Source: Sinanaerobacter chloroacetimidivorans
GTDB lineage: Bacteria > Bacillota > Clostridia > Peptostreptococcales > Anaerovoracaceae
Reading direction: 5' to 3'
Assembly: GCF_018128545.1 (NCBI RefSeq)
Contig: NZ_JAGSND010000008.1
Span: 62,001 to 126,000, forward strand
Length of the DNA: 64,000 bases
Below the pieces are notes generated by a model. The model saw nothing but the letters and a program-made list of their open reading frames with translations, did no database searches and was not told the origin of the DNA. Position numbers and translations under genes: made by a program. Of this stretch, positions 1 through 7,949 are shown one piece after another; within the stretch, counting starts at the first letter, position 1, and every line of letters begins with the position of its first letter.

Positions 1-372
1 AAGGAAGCGGAGGACTATCAGGATATGTTTGCTTTTATGAAGGAAACCCTTGGGGATAAGGTAAGCGAAGTAAGACTGTCCCAAAGATTAAAGACGCATC
101 CTGTCTGCCTGGCCAGCAGCGGCGGTCTGTCCATTGAAATGGAAAAGATTCTGAATGCCATGCCCAATGACGAAAAAGTAAAGGCTGAAAAGGTGCTCGA
201 GATCAACGCAGGCCATCAGGTTTTACAAGCACTGAAAAAGGCATATGAAAGCGATAAAGAAAAAGCGGGAAAATACACTGAACTGCTCTATAACCAGGCT
301 CTGCTGATCGAAGGAGTTCCTATAGAGGATCCTGTTGCCTTTTCCAATGCAATCTGTGATTTAATCATCTGA
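1..372 (+). CDS. htpG: Molecular chaperone HtpG (Hsp90 family), C-terminal fragment
   Basis: Only the last 123 codons are present; the frame is open from base 1 and ends with TGA at 370-372. The segment matches the C-terminal dimerisation domain of bacterial Hsp90: a [14 protein letters not shown] stretch, then a T-H-P-V-C-L motif, an I-E-M-E-K-I-L-N helix and a closing helix with Y-N-Q-A-L-L-I-E-G. HtpG is a cytosolic ATP-dependent chaperone. The ATPase and middle domains lie outside the window. A long hairpin follows the stop codon. Confidence 0.9.
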   Translation, partial: KEAEDYQDMFAFMKETLGDKVSEVRLSQRLKTHPVCLASSGGLSIEMEKILNAMPNDEKVKAEKVLEINAGHQVLQALKKAYESDKEKAGKYTELLYNQALLIEGVPIEDPVAFSNAICDLII

Positions 373-400
373 TAGAATCCCTATACAAAAGAACTTATAG

Positions 401-476
401 CAGCCGTTCCGGGCAGGTTTTCAGGAAATTCGGTATAGATAGAATTTTCAAGTGACACTGTCCGTAACGGCTGTTT
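401..476 (+). terminator. Long-stem terminator after htpG
   Basis: Arms 401-416 and 458-473 pair at 14 of 16 positions around a 41-nt loop that can fold a second inner stem. Only a short T run (474-476) follows, so termination strength is uncertain. Confidence 0.5.
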
Positions 477-579
477 AACATAATCTTTGCTCCAGGAATA
501 TTATAAATTATATCTGTCGTTGCAAGTTTCTGCTTGGAACAGCGGACATGAAAATAAACGAACTGGAGTGAAGCAAAAG

Positions 580-1476
580 ATGAGAGCATTCAAACATCTT
601 TCCCATGTCTTTGATTCGGCGCTGGAGATCCCTATAGACGATTCATCCAGAATCGTTCTTATGAGCGACTGTCACCGGGGGGATGGCAGCGGTGCAGACG
701 ATTTTTCAAAAAATGAGAATATCTATTACGGTGCATTGTCTCACTATTATAATGAAGATTACACCTATATAGAGCTTGGCGACGGAGATGAACTCTGGGA
801 AAATAAAAGAATAAACGATATCATAAATGCCCATAGGGACGTATTCAAGCTCCTCCTGAAATTCTACCGGGATAAGCGGCTTTATTTTATTTTTGGGAAT
901 CATGATATCGTTAAGAAAAATGTAAATTATGTAAAAACCAATTTATACCGATATTTTGATAAACGGGAAAAAGAATTTCAGCCATTGTTTGAAAATATTA
1001 CGATCCATGAAGGGTTGGTTCTAAGATATAAGGACACGGATAATAAAATTTTGCTAATTCACGGACATCAGGTAGATTTTCTAAACAATGAATTGTGGAG
1101 GCTAAGCCGTTTTTTAGTCCGATATCTATGGAGACCCTTGGAGCTCTTTGGAATTCAAAATCCTACAAGTCCTGCGGAAAACCAGGAAAAGAAAGAAACG
1201 GTGAGCAGGAAACTTTCGGAATGGGTAAGCAAAGAAAAGCATGGCATGGTAGCAGGTCATAATCATCGCCCTAAATTCGCCGGGCAAAAGGATGCGCCTT
1301 ACTTTAATGATGGGAGTTGTGTTCACCCTCAGTTTATTACAGCCATTGAAATTGTTAACGGCAGCATTCTGTTGGTAAAATGGGGAATTAAAACGAAGGC
1401 GGACGGGACTTTGTATATCGGTAAAGAGGTAATTGCCGGCCCCAGCAAACTGACGGAATATACGGATCGGTTGTAG
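580..1476 (+). CDS. Calcineurin-like metallophosphoesterase
   Basis: A 298-residue cytosolic protein with the full metallophosphoesterase signature in order: D-C-H-R-G near residue 30, G-D-G-D-E-L-W, G-N-H-D, a H-G-H-Q motif in mid-protein and G-H-N-H near residue 225, which together bind two metal ions. The frame opens at 487, but the ATG at 580 is preferred because a GGAGTG sequence precedes it and the extra N-terminal residues lie outside the domain. The substrate is unknown; relatives include UDP-diacylglucosamine and nucleotide phosphohydrolases. The next gene starts 27 bp downstream, so the two may be co-transcribed. Confidence 0.8.
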   Translation: MRAFKHLSHVFDSALEIPIDDSSRIVLMSDCHRGDGSGADDFSKNENIYYGALSHYYNEDYTYIELGDGDELWENKRINDIINAHRDVFKLLLKFYRDKRLYFIFGNHDIVKKNVNYVKTNLYRYFDKREKEFQPLFENITIHEGLVLRYKDTDNKILLIHGHQVDFLNNELWRLSRFLVRYLWRPLELFGIQNPTSPAENQEKKETVSRKLSEWVSKEKHGMVAGHNHRPKFAGQKDAPYFNDGSCVHPQFITAIEIVNGSILLVKWGIKTKADGTLYIGKEVIAGPSKLTEYTDRL

Positions 1477-1503
1477 GTTTCAAATACCGGTTTGGTGAGC
1501 GAA

Positions 1504-2085
1504 ATGGATTCCATTCTACGCTCTGATGAAAAGATACAAATCGTATATTTCACAGGAGCCGGAGGCTCGGTCAGAGTTGCTTCTGCATTTGCCTGTTCTT
1601 TTTCACAAAAGGGATATGAAGTCTTCATCCTTCCATTAGATCAACAAAGCTGCGAATATCAGGAAAAACCCACAATAGAGCATACCGTAGGACTTTTAGT
1701 TTTGATCAGTCCCTTTCATGCATTTGATGCCCCGTCTACTATGTGCAGCTGGATTTCCGGCTTGAAAGGAAATAAGGAAATCCCTACGGCGGTGATCACC
1801 GTTTCCGTAGCAGGACAAATTTGGCTGAATACAGCCGGCAGGGCAAATTGCATAAAGACCCTGGAAGAAAAGGGCTGCATTACTTTTTATGAACGTATGC
1901 TTCTGATGCCTGCCAGTATTTTTACTCCTGGAAAGGCTGAATCTGCAGCAAAATTGCTGCAAGTTCTCCCCTTAAAAGCAGAGCACAGTGTCGCTGAAAT
2001 TCTTGGAGGTAATGTTAGAAGGCCAGGAAAGACTAAACTTTTTTTCCTAGGAATAAAAAAGTATTTGAAAAATATCAATGTTTAG
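1504..2085 (+). CDS. Flavodoxin-like protein
   Basis: About 193 residues. The N-terminus reads I-V-Y-F-T-G-A-G-G-S-V-R-V-A, the phosphate-binding loop of flavodoxin folds, followed by alternating strands and helices. It resembles the flavodoxin half of EFR1-type flavodoxin-ferredoxin proteins but carries no Cys-rich ferredoxin part. In-frame TTG (1492) and GTG (1495) codons also exist; the ATG at 1504 has a GGTGAG sequence at the best distance. It probably binds FMN and takes part in electron transfer; the partner is unknown. A strong terminator closes the unit. Confidence 0.6.
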   Translation: MDSILRSDEKIQIVYFTGAGGSVRVASAFACSFSQKGYEVFILPLDQQSCEYQEKPTIEHTVGLLVLISPFHAFDAPSTMCSWISGLKGNKEIPTAVITVSVAGQIWLNTAGRANCIKTLEEKGCITFYERMLLMPASIFTPGKAESAAKLLQVLPLKAEHSVAEILGGNVRRPGKTKLFFLGIKKYLKNINV

Positions 2086-2138
2086 AATCAGGGCTTCCGT
2101 TTAGAGGAGCAAGCTACACGAATACAACAAGTTTTCAT

Positions 2139-2173
2139 AAAAAATATCGTGCCAAATGACACGATATTTTTTA
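2139..2173 (+). terminator. Intrinsic terminator
   Basis: A 13-bp perfect stem (2139-2151 with 2160-2172) with an 8-nt loop. The A-rich and T-rich ends mean it could work in both directions. Confidence 0.85.
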
Positions 2174-2223
2174 TATTTGAACTTTTTAATTATAAATGAC
2201 CATTCTTTAAGCGAATTTCTTTA

Positions 2224-2282
2224 TTGACGAAATAAGCTTCTCATAGTATAATTCCTTTAAATAATTGCGAATATATGCAAAT
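2224..2282 (+). promoter_or_regulatory. Promoter and likely ArsR operator
   Basis: TTGACG at 2224-2229 and TATAAT at 2247-2252 are separated by 17 bp. Just downstream an imperfect inverted repeat, AATTGC (2263-2268) and GCAAAT (2277-2282), lies between the likely transcription start and the ArsR-type gene, where an autorepressor would bind. The operator role is inference. Confidence 0.6.
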
Positions 2283-2313
2283 AGTAAAGTAAAAAGATAG
2301 TAAAGGTATATAT

Positions 2314-2658
2314 ATGAATAATCAAAAAATTCTATATCAGATGCACGCGGATTTCTGTAAATTTATGAGTAATGCACTAAGAATAGAAATTCTTTTTCTT
2401 TTAGGCAATAAAGAGATGTGCGTTGAGGATCTAGCTTCAGCAATGGATGCGAAATTACCCAATGTATCGCAACATCTGGCGATAATGAGAGAAAAAGGCA
2501 TCGTAAAAGTTAGACGTGAAGGTAACAGAATGTATTACAGCTTATCAAATCCTAAAACCCTTAAAGCTTGTAACATTATGAGAGAAGCGATGATTGAGGA
2601 AATGAAAAAAAATATAGGATTGGTAAGTGAATTTACGGAGGAAATAAATGAAATATAG
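2314..2658 (+). CDS. ArsR/SmtB-family transcriptional regulator
   Basis: A 114-residue winged-helix repressor. Helix-turn-helix residues C-V-E-D-L-A-S-A-M...P-N-V-S-Q-H-L-A-I-M-R-E-K-G-I-V are followed by the wing R-R-E-G-N-R-M-Y-Y-S-L. Only one clear Cys lies near the recognition region (M-C-V), so the inducer cannot be named. The stop codon overlaps the start of the methyltransferase gene by 11 bp, and the CGGC protein follows, forming a three-gene operon. It probably represses its own promoter. Confidence 0.85.
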   Translation: MNNQKILYQMHADFCKFMSNALRIEILFLLGNKEMCVEDLASAMDAKLPNVSQHLAIMREKGIVKVRREGNRMYYSLSNPKTLKACNIMREAMIEEMKKNIGLVSEFTEEINEI

Positions 2659-3220
2659 AGAATCGGGTATGCCACCGGAAGACCTGTGGGATACATTTTT
2701 TACACCGGCTGAGATACTTGAAAAACTAGGTGTTGATGAGAAAATAAATACTTTGGTAGATGTTGGCTGCGGATATGGTACTTTCTTAATTCCGGCTGCA
2801 GAACTTGTTGGCGGAAAAGTAATAGGCATAGATATAGATGATGACATGATCAAAGCTTGTAAAGATAAAATACAAGATTATAACGTTCCTTTTGTGGAAT
2901 TAATTTATGGTGACATAATGACCGATGAGACTATGAATTTTTTAAGTGATTATATCGGTAAAATAGATTATATTTCCCTGTTTAATATTTTACATTGTGA
3001 GGAACCGTTATTACTTCTAAAAAAGGGATATGAAATTTTAAATGATAAAGGCAAAATTGGAGTTATACATTGGAAAAGCGAAGAAACACCAAGAGGTCCT
3101 TCCATAGAAATCAGACCAAAGCCTGAAATGATTATTCATTGGGCTTTACAAGCAGGATTTACATTGGAGCAGCAATTAGAACTTCCGCCATATCATTTTG
3201 GTTTGGTATTTAAAAAATGA
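2648..3220 (+). CDS. Class I SAM-dependent methyltransferase
   Basis: A 190-residue cytosolic Rossmann-fold methyltransferase. SAM-binding motif I is L-V-D-V-G-C-G-Y-G-T-F near residue 40, motif II acid is in I-G-I-D-I-D, and motif IV lies in Y-I-S-L-F-N-I-L-H-C. No substrate-specifying domain is visible. It overlaps the preceding ArsR gene and shares an operon with a CGGC protein, which suggests a metal or metalloid stress role, but methylation of a metalloid is not shown: it lacks the conserved Cys set of ArsM. Confidence 0.8.
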   Translation: MKYRESGMPPEDLWDTFFTPAEILEKLGVDEKINTLVDVGCGYGTFLIPAAELVGGKVIGIDIDDDMIKACKDKIQDYNVPFVELIYGDIMTDETMNFLSDYIGKIDYISLFNILHCEEPLLLLKKGYEILNDKGKIGVIHWKSEETPRGPSIEIRPKPEMIIHWALQAGFTLEQQLELPPYHFGLVFKK

Positions 3221-3243
3221 AAAAGTAAAGGAGTAATGAAAAA

Positions 3244-3576
3244 ATGAAGGCAGGTTTAATAAGATGTTTACAGACAGAGGATATGTGCCCTGCAACTACA
3301 TGTTTAAAGGTAATGAGTACGAAGAAACTCGCTTTTGAGGGTATTGAAGAGGATATTGAAGTAGTTGGAGTTAATACTTGCGGAGGTTGTCCGGGTAAAA
3401 AAGCAGCAACTAGAGCTGAAGAAATGGTAAAACGAGGAGCAGACACAATCGTATTAGCTTCCTGTATAACAAAAGGTACGCCAATTGGATTTGCTTGCCC
3501 CCATGCTGAACAGATGAAAGCTGCAATCAAGAGAAAAGTGGGAGAAGACATTACAATTATCGATTACACTCACTAA
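3244..3576 (+). CDS. CGGC domain-containing protein
   Basis: A 110-residue protein with the family motif C-G-G-C at about residues 43-46 and further cysteines at the N-terminus (R-C-L-Q...M-C-P), in A-S-C-I-T-K and in F-A-C-P-H. The arrangement suggests metal or Fe-S cluster binding. Biochemical function of the family is not established. It is the last gene of the ArsR-methyltransferase operon, with a good AAGGAG site upstream and a terminator downstream. Confidence 0.75.
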   Translation: MKAGLIRCLQTEDMCPATTCLKVMSTKKLAFEGIEEDIEVVGVNTCGGCPGKKAATRAEEMVKRGADTIVLASCITKGTPIGFACPHAEQMKAAIKRKVGEDITIIDYTH

Positions 3577-3620
3577 TCGCTTACATAATGAATAATGTAT
3601 AAAAAAATCATGCAATCTGA

Positions 3621-3664
3621 AGTGCACCCCAAATGTTAGACGCATTTGGAGGTGCATTTTTTAT
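3621..3664 (+). terminator. Intrinsic terminator
   Basis: TGCACCCCAAATG pairs with CATTTGGAGGTGCA with one bulged base, followed by a run of six T residues. Confidence 0.85.
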
Positions 3665-3676
3665 TTGGTTTTATAC

Positions 3677-3729
3677 TTGTATTGTAACGAACGTTACATT
3701 ATAATGATATTAATGTAACGGATATTACA
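3677..3729 (+). promoter_or_regulatory. Promoter with two 16-bp operators
   Basis: -35 TTGTAT (3677-3682) and -10 TATAAT (3700-3705) have 17-bp spacing. The spacer is filled by a perfect palindrome, TGTAACGAACGTTACA (3683-3698). A second copy with two changes, TGTAACGGATATTACA (3714-3729), begins exactly 31 bp later, about three helical turns, past the transcription start. This geometry fits cooperative repression of the ChrB-like/MFS pair. Confidence 0.75.
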
Positions 3730-3752
3730 AATAGAATGAACGAGGTAATAAG

Positions 3753-4298
3753 ATGGAAAAAAGAAGATGGATCACCATGAATTATAACCTGCCTACAGAA
3801 CCTTCAAGGCATCGGGTGGCCGCTTGGAGAGCCTTGAAAAAGCTGGGTGCCGTTAATGTACAGCAATCCATGTGGGTATTGGCCTATAATGAAAAGAACT
3901 ATTCCTCTCTGGAGAAAATAGCATCGGATATTGAAAATAATCGGGGAGAAGCGTTATTATTGGATTGTGTTTTCTTTGAGAAAAAACATGAGGATCGGGT
4001 GATTTCGCTTTTTCATGCGGTACGGGATGAAGAATATCAGGAATTGATCAATGAATGTGTCAAGTACTTAAAAGAATTGGAAAAGGAAATTAGTATTGAA
4101 AAGTTTACCTTTGCCGAATTGGAGGAAGAAGAGGAGGAGCTGACGAAGCTCCTGGCCTGGTATGATAAAATTGCTGAAAGGGATTTGTTCGGTGCCCCGG
4201 AGTCTGATTCGGCTAAGGAGAAGCTGCTGGAGATCAAACAGGCTTTTGATGAATACAGCACGCTGGTTTACCAGCACAACAGCAAAGAATCCAATTGA
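3753..4298 (+). CDS. ChrB N-terminal domain-like protein
   Basis: A 181-residue protein whose first ~90 residues match the N-terminal region of chromate-resistance regulator ChrB: W-I-T-M-N-Y-N-L-P, then S-R-H-R-V-A-A-W-R-A-L-K-K-L-G-A and Q-S-M-W-V-L. The C-terminal half is an acidic, likely coiled-coil helix region with an E-E-E-E-E-E-L run. The chromate-sensing C-terminal domain of ChrB is missing. It sits directly behind the twin-operator promoter and 13 bp before an MFS gene, so it may be the local repressor or an accessory factor for export. The exported compound is unknown. Confidence 0.65.
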   Translation: MEKRRWITMNYNLPTEPSRHRVAAWRALKKLGAVNVQQSMWVLAYNEKNYSSLEKIASDIENNRGEALLLDCVFFEKKHEDRVISLFHAVRDEEYQELINECVKYLKELEKEISIEKFTFAELEEEEEELTKLLAWYDKIAERDLFGAPESDSAKEKLLEIKQAFDEYSTLVYQHNSKESN

Positions 4299-4311
4299 TT
4301 CGGAGGAAGAT

Positions 4312-5499
4312 ATGTTCGACAGGAAACAAAACAGTAGCAGAATTCTGGGAATCGAAAAGAATATCTTTTTTATAGGTATAACCAGTTTTTTGACAGACAC
4401 GACTACAAAAATGATATATGCCGTAATGCCTCTGTTTTTAATGAGCCTTGGAGCTTCGAAAACGGAACTTTCCCTGATCGAGGGCATAGCTGAAAGTTCG
4501 GCATCCCTGCTGAAGGCATTATCCGGGTGGTGGAGCGATAAAATCGGGAAAAATAAACCCTTTATGATACTGGGTTATGCATTTACCGCGCTGTTGTCGC
4601 CATTGTTTGCTTTCACCGCAACTCCATTGCAGGTTCTCCTCATAAGGTTTACCGAAAGAGTGGGAAAAGGGATTCGTACCGCGCCTAGAGACAGTCTTAT
4701 TGCAGGTTCTGCTGAAACAGGCGGCAGGGGGAAAAGCTTCGGATTTCACAAGGCTATGGATAACAGCGGGGCCATCCTGGGCCCTCTGGCAGCCTTTGGT
4801 ATTTTAATGCTGTTTCCGAAAGCTTATTCCAAAGTATTTTTCATTGCGGCAATTCCCAGTTTGCTGGGCCTATTGACGCTAATCGTATTTGTAAAAGAAG
4901 CAAAGAAAGAAAAAAAAGACAAGCTGGAGAGGATCAAGGTAAGTGATTTTCATAAGGATTACTATCTCTTTCTCGGAATCGTGTTTCTGTTTACACTTGG
5001 GAATTCAACGGATGCATTGCTTCTTGTAAAAGCCTGCGACATCGGAATAGAGGAGACGTTTATCCCTGTCCTGTACCTGGTTTTCAATTCGGTGTCTGTT
5101 TTATGCTCTGTTCCGGCAGGCATGCTTTCAGATAAAATCGGACGGGAAAGGATCATCATTTTCGGATTTCTGCTATATTCAGCAATTTATCTTGGATTTG
5201 GCAAAACAAGCAGCCCTTCCGTAGTGATCCTTCTCTTTGCATTTTATGGACTTTACAGTGCCGCTACCGACGGCGTCCAAAAGGCATTGGTTTCCGACTT
5301 GATTCCGGAGAATAAAAGAGGAACCGGATTGGGTCTCTATAATTGTATTTTAGGCTTCACCTTATTGCCTGCCAGTCTGATAGCCGGATTTTTATATGAC
5401 CATATCAATAATTCCGCTCCCTTTTATTTTGGTGCAGCAATGTCATTTGCCGCCTCTGTCCTGCTGTATGGATTCTATAAGAAAAGAAACGGCAAATGA
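4312..5499 (+). CDS. Major facilitator superfamily transporter
   Basis: A 395-residue integral membrane protein with about 12 hydrophobic segments. The MFS loop 2-3 motif appears as G-W-W-S-D-K-I-G-K-N-K and again in the second half as G-M-L-S-D-K-I-G-R-E-R. R-V-G-K-G-I-R-T-A-P-R-D is typical of drug/H+ antiporter-like members. The ATG at 4312 is chosen for its GGAGGA site at 4302-4307; the frame opens earlier inside the ChrB-like gene. It is translationally close to that gene and probably exports the compound that derepresses the promoter. Confidence 0.8.
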   Translation: MFDRKQNSSRILGIEKNIFFIGITSFLTDTTTKMIYAVMPLFLMSLGASKTELSLIEGIAESSASLLKALSGWWSDKIGKNKPFMILGYAFTALLSPLFAFTATPLQVLLIRFTERVGKGIRTAPRDSLIAGSAETGGRGKSFGFHKAMDNSGAILGPLAAFGILMLFPKAYSKVFFIAAIPSLLGLLTLIVFVKEAKKEKKDKLERIKVSDFHKDYYLFLGIVFLFTLGNSTDALLLVKACDIGIEETFIPVLYLVFNSVSVLCSVPAGMLSDKIGRERIIIFGFLLYSAIYLGFGKTSSPSVVILLFAFYGLYSAATDGVQKALVSDLIPENKRGTGLGLYNCILGFTLLPASLIAGFLYDHINNSAPFYFGAAMSFAASVLLYGFYKKRNGK

Positions 5500-5597
5500 T
5501 TCCTCCTGCCTGCTGAAAGGACTTCAAGTATCATTCTTGCCGCCGGAAGCATAAACTATAGCACATCGGGAAATTGACAAAAAGGAGGAAAATTTCC

Positions 5598-6101
5598 ATG
5601 ATTCAAGAAACGGTGCAACTAATGGGAGAAACACTGTCCCAGCAGCCTGCTGCCTGTGCAAATATAACCGGAAGCTCAGAACTTCCAGATCTGACGGGTA
5701 ACGTATTTCTTTATCCGTTTTTGGAAGGAACGTTAGTGGTGGCTGATGTTGCCGGGATCCCTTTTTCAGGTTTTTATGGTTTTCATATTCATCAGCATGG
5801 GCCTTGTGTAATGGGGGAAGGGTATACCGGATATCATGATGTAGGCGGCCACTATAGCCCTACGGAGCAGCCTCATCCCTACCATGCAGGTGACCTTCCA
5901 GTACTTATGGCTTACAACGGTCATGCTTTTATGGTGGTATATTCCGACCGGTTCGTTCCGGATGAAGTCATCGGCCGTGCAATGATTATCCACGAATGGC
6001 CGGATGATTATCATACCCAGCCAACAGGCGACTCAGGAGCCCCGATCGCATGCGGAACCTTCTATCCCTGCGAGGCTCAAGTAGGTCCCTTATTACCCTA
6101 A
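5598..6101 (+). CDS. Cu/Zn superoxide dismutase family protein
   Basis: 167 residues. Copper ligands are seen in H-I-H-Q-H-G, zinc ligands in G-G-H-Y-S-P and H-P-Y-H-A-G-D-L-P-V-L, and the conserved tail G-D-S-G-A-P-I-A-C-G carries the disulfide Cys that would pair with H-G-P-C. The enzyme converts superoxide to oxygen and peroxide. There is no signal peptide, unlike most bacterial Cu/Zn enzymes, so a cytosolic location or leaderless export is possible. The ATG at 5598 follows an AAAGGAGG site. Its own terminator follows. Confidence 0.8.
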   Translation: MIQETVQLMGETLSQQPAACANITGSSELPDLTGNVFLYPFLEGTLVVADVAGIPFSGFYGFHIHQHGPCVMGEGYTGYHDVGGHYSPTEQPHPYHAGDLPVLMAYNGHAFMVVYSDRFVPDEVIGRAMIIHEWPDDYHTQPTGDSGAPIACGTFYPCEAQVGPLLP

Positions 6102-6104
6102 AGT

Positions 6105-6142
6105 AAAAATCCCGAAGCTGGATCTATTCTTCGGGATTTTCT
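6105..6142. terminator. Bidirectional terminator between convergent genes
   Basis: AAAAATCCCGAA (6105-6116) pairs with TTCGGGATTTT (6129-6140). It serves the superoxide dismutase gene and overlaps the 3' end of the convergent zinc-ribbon gene. Confidence 0.8.
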
Positions 6143-6294
6143 TTCTGTTTTATCTTCGCCATCCTTTCCTGATAGGAAAGGATATTCTTTCTGGAGACAA
6201 GCCTTTTGCAGGTGTTGCACATATATCCTACCGCACCGCAGCCCGAAAGACGCTCCAGTTTGTCAAAACATTTTGGGCAATAGTAATCTTCCAT
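6124..6294 (-). CDS. YfgJ-like double zinc-ribbon protein
   Basis: 56 residues. C-P-K-C near the start, then L-S-G-C-G-A-V-G-Y-M-C-N-T-C-K-R-L-V-S, match the second half of E. coli YfgJ (C-G-A-V-x-Y-F-C...L-I-S-K-K). The cysteines should hold one zinc ribbon. The ATG at 6294 is preferred over one at 6318 because AAAGGAG precedes it. Function is unknown. The last codons lie inside the terminator stem. Confidence 0.7.
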   Translation of the reverse strand: MEDYYCPKCFDKLERLSGCGAVGYMCNTCKRLVSRKNILSYQERMAKIKQKENPEE

Positions 6295-6310
6295 ATCCGC
6301 TCCTTTCTTA

Positions 6311-6385
6311 TGGAACAATATTTTGTTCCATAAAGTCTAATGAGTAATACAGCAATGCTGGATTTTAACGGCTTTGTTCATTATA
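6311..6385 (-). promoter_or_regulatory. Promoter with leader palindrome for the zinc-ribbon gene
   Basis: On the minus strand TGGTATAAT gives an extended -10 (TATAAT at 6385-6380) with a poor -35. A palindrome with 8-bp arms, TGGAACAA and TTGTTCCA (6311-6330), lies in the 5' leader and could be an operator or a small hairpin. Confidence 0.45.
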
Positions 6386-6583
6386 CCATACAAACATAAC
6401 AATCAAACAAAAATCCCAGCTGCATTTGGGAATGAATTTACGTTATGATGGGTAAAACTAGAGAAGAGGTTCAGGTCACGGCGGTCAAGCTGGATAAGAC
6501 GGAAAATATGATGAAAGACGAAAAAAGAAATACGATATCGTGAGCGAATCTGAAAAATAGAAAGAGAAAGCGGGGTTACAAAA

Positions 6584-7648
6584 GTGAAGTTGAGAATGAA
6601 AAAGAAATTCGGCAGGCGTATTATGATCTGCATTGGAATACTGACGTTGCCTGGTATGCTGTTTGGCTGTTCCGGCAGCAACAGCAACGATCCGGATCCG
6701 TTGCCGGAGGAAAAGGCTTCGATTCAGGATTATTTTCCCATGCTGGAAAATGTCCGATATGTTTATGAAGGAAAAGGCAATGAATACGCCACTTATGAAA
6801 CCTATACGGAATATACTTTCGGGGATAAAATGCAGCAACGAGTGGAGAATGGCGGAACTGTGGTAAATCAAGTCTATCAGGTTACGGAAGAGAAAGTTAC
6901 CAGATTGCTTGCAAGGGGTGAAACCTATTATCGTGAGAATATGCTGGAAAAGGGAGACATGGAAGAAGTTCTGTTGATGGAGCCGCTGGAGGTAGGTACG
7001 ACCTGGTCTCTGAAGGATGGCAGGGAAAGAACCATTACCAGTCTGGATTCAAAAGTTGAGACACCGTCCGGATCCTATAAGGCCATTGAAGTGATTACGG
7101 AGAGTAAAGATTCCACCACCACGGATTATTATGCAAAGGGTGTTGGTCTGGTAAAATCCGTTTTTGCATCCAACGGAGTAGAAATCAGTTCTTCATTGAA
7201 AGAAATGGAAGCCGATACGGACCGGGTGGAAATGGTATCCTTCTATTATCCCAATATAGAGGAAGATAAAATATATTATATTAATAAAGAGGTTTCTTTT
7301 AAAACCAATGATGTTACAAGCGATGTACTGGAAAAAGAATACAAGGAATCTGTAGATCAGACGCTGGGGGTGGTAATTCCCGAAGAGACCAGGATCAATG
7401 AGCTTTATCTTGACGAGAATAATAAAGTAAGGATTGATTTAAGCACTGGTTTTGTGCAGGCTATCAATGCAGGAGGCGGCTATGAATCCATGATCCTGCA
7501 AAGTATTGCCAATACATTTGGACATTACTACAATGCAGAGGAAGTGATCATTACCATAGACAAAAAACCATATGAATCAGGCCATTTATCCATGAAAGAA
7601 GACCAATCCGTAACTGTTGACTTTGAGAATGCGGTGGAATTCAGATAA
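6584..7648 (+). CDS. Lipoprotein with C-terminal GerMN domain
   Basis: About 354 residues. A basic N-terminus and hydrophobic stretch end in the lipobox L-F-G-C, so it should be anchored outside the membrane. The middle region, about residues 45-210, is beta-rich and unrecognised. The C-terminal ~110 residues match the GerMN domain of spore germination/sporulation protein GerM: V-S-F-Y-Y-P-N followed by L-G-V-V-I-P-E-E-T-R-I-N-E-L...V-R-I-D-L-S-T-G-F. The start is uncertain: GTG at 6584 or ATG at 6596. Upstream, 6445-6543 encodes a possible 32-aa peptide with no recognised match. Confidence 0.7.
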   Translation: MKLRMKKKFGRRIMICIGILTLPGMLFGCSGSNSNDPDPLPEEKASIQDYFPMLENVRYVYEGKGNEYATYETYTEYTFGDKMQQRVENGGTVVNQVYQVTEEKVTRLLARGETYYRENMLEKGDMEEVLLMEPLEVGTTWSLKDGRERTITSLDSKVETPSGSYKAIEVITESKDSTTTDYYAKGVGLVKSVFASNGVEISSSLKEMEADTDRVEMVSFYYPNIEEDKIYYINKEVSFKTNDVTSDVLEKEYKESVDQTLGVVIPEETRINELYLDENNKVRIDLSTGFVQAINAGGGYESMILQSIANTFGHYYNAEEVIITIDKKPYESGHLSMKEDQSVTVDFENAVEFR

Positions 7649-7704
7649 AAAACTGGCGGCATACCAAATTCAATGATGGAAATTGAAACCGGATAATGAT
7701 GAAA

Positions 7705-7733
7705 AGCGCTTGCTGAAAGGCAAGCGCTATTTT
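7705..7733 (+). terminator. Terminator after the GerMN lipoprotein
   Basis: AGCGCTTG (7705-7712) pairs perfectly with CAAGCGCT (7721-7728), followed by ATTTTAT. Confidence 0.65.
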
Positions 7734-7742
7734 ATACTATTA

Positions 7743-7883
7743 TTAACGTTTAGGCCAACAGTTGATGATATTACAGTCACATGACCGTCGTCTGCAACAA
7801 TCATGTCTGTTGAAACAATCATGACGTCTGTTGCAACTGCTGCCTGCAACGAAACCTAACAGCAATGGGAGAATACAATACAT
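7743..7883 (-). CDS. Cys-rich 46-residue small protein
   Basis: A short open frame with a GGAGG site 8 nt before its ATG. The product has a hydrophobic N-terminus (I-L-P-L-L-L-G-F-V-A-G) followed by a Cys/His/Arg-rich tail. It has eight cysteines at residues 3, 17, 23, 29, 30, 35, 37 and 42, with N-R-R-H-D-C and N-R-H-D-C repeated back to back. Such a layout suggests metal binding or disulfide cross-linking, as in small spore-coat or metallothionein-like proteins, but no family is recognised. It is convergent with the GerMN lipoprotein gene. Confidence 0.55.
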   Translation of the reverse strand: MYCILPLLLGFVAGSSCNRRHDCFNRHDCCRRRSCDCNIINCWPKR

Positions 7884-7949
7884 TGCGCTAACCTCCATTC
7901 GTTGTTAATTTAATATATGCGGTTTGATACAAAAAGGAGTTAGAAGCCC

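Noticed and set aside
6445..6543. 32-codon gene upstream of the GerMN lipoprotein
   Set aside because: No clear ribosome site and no recognised sequence; noted only in the lipoprotein entry.
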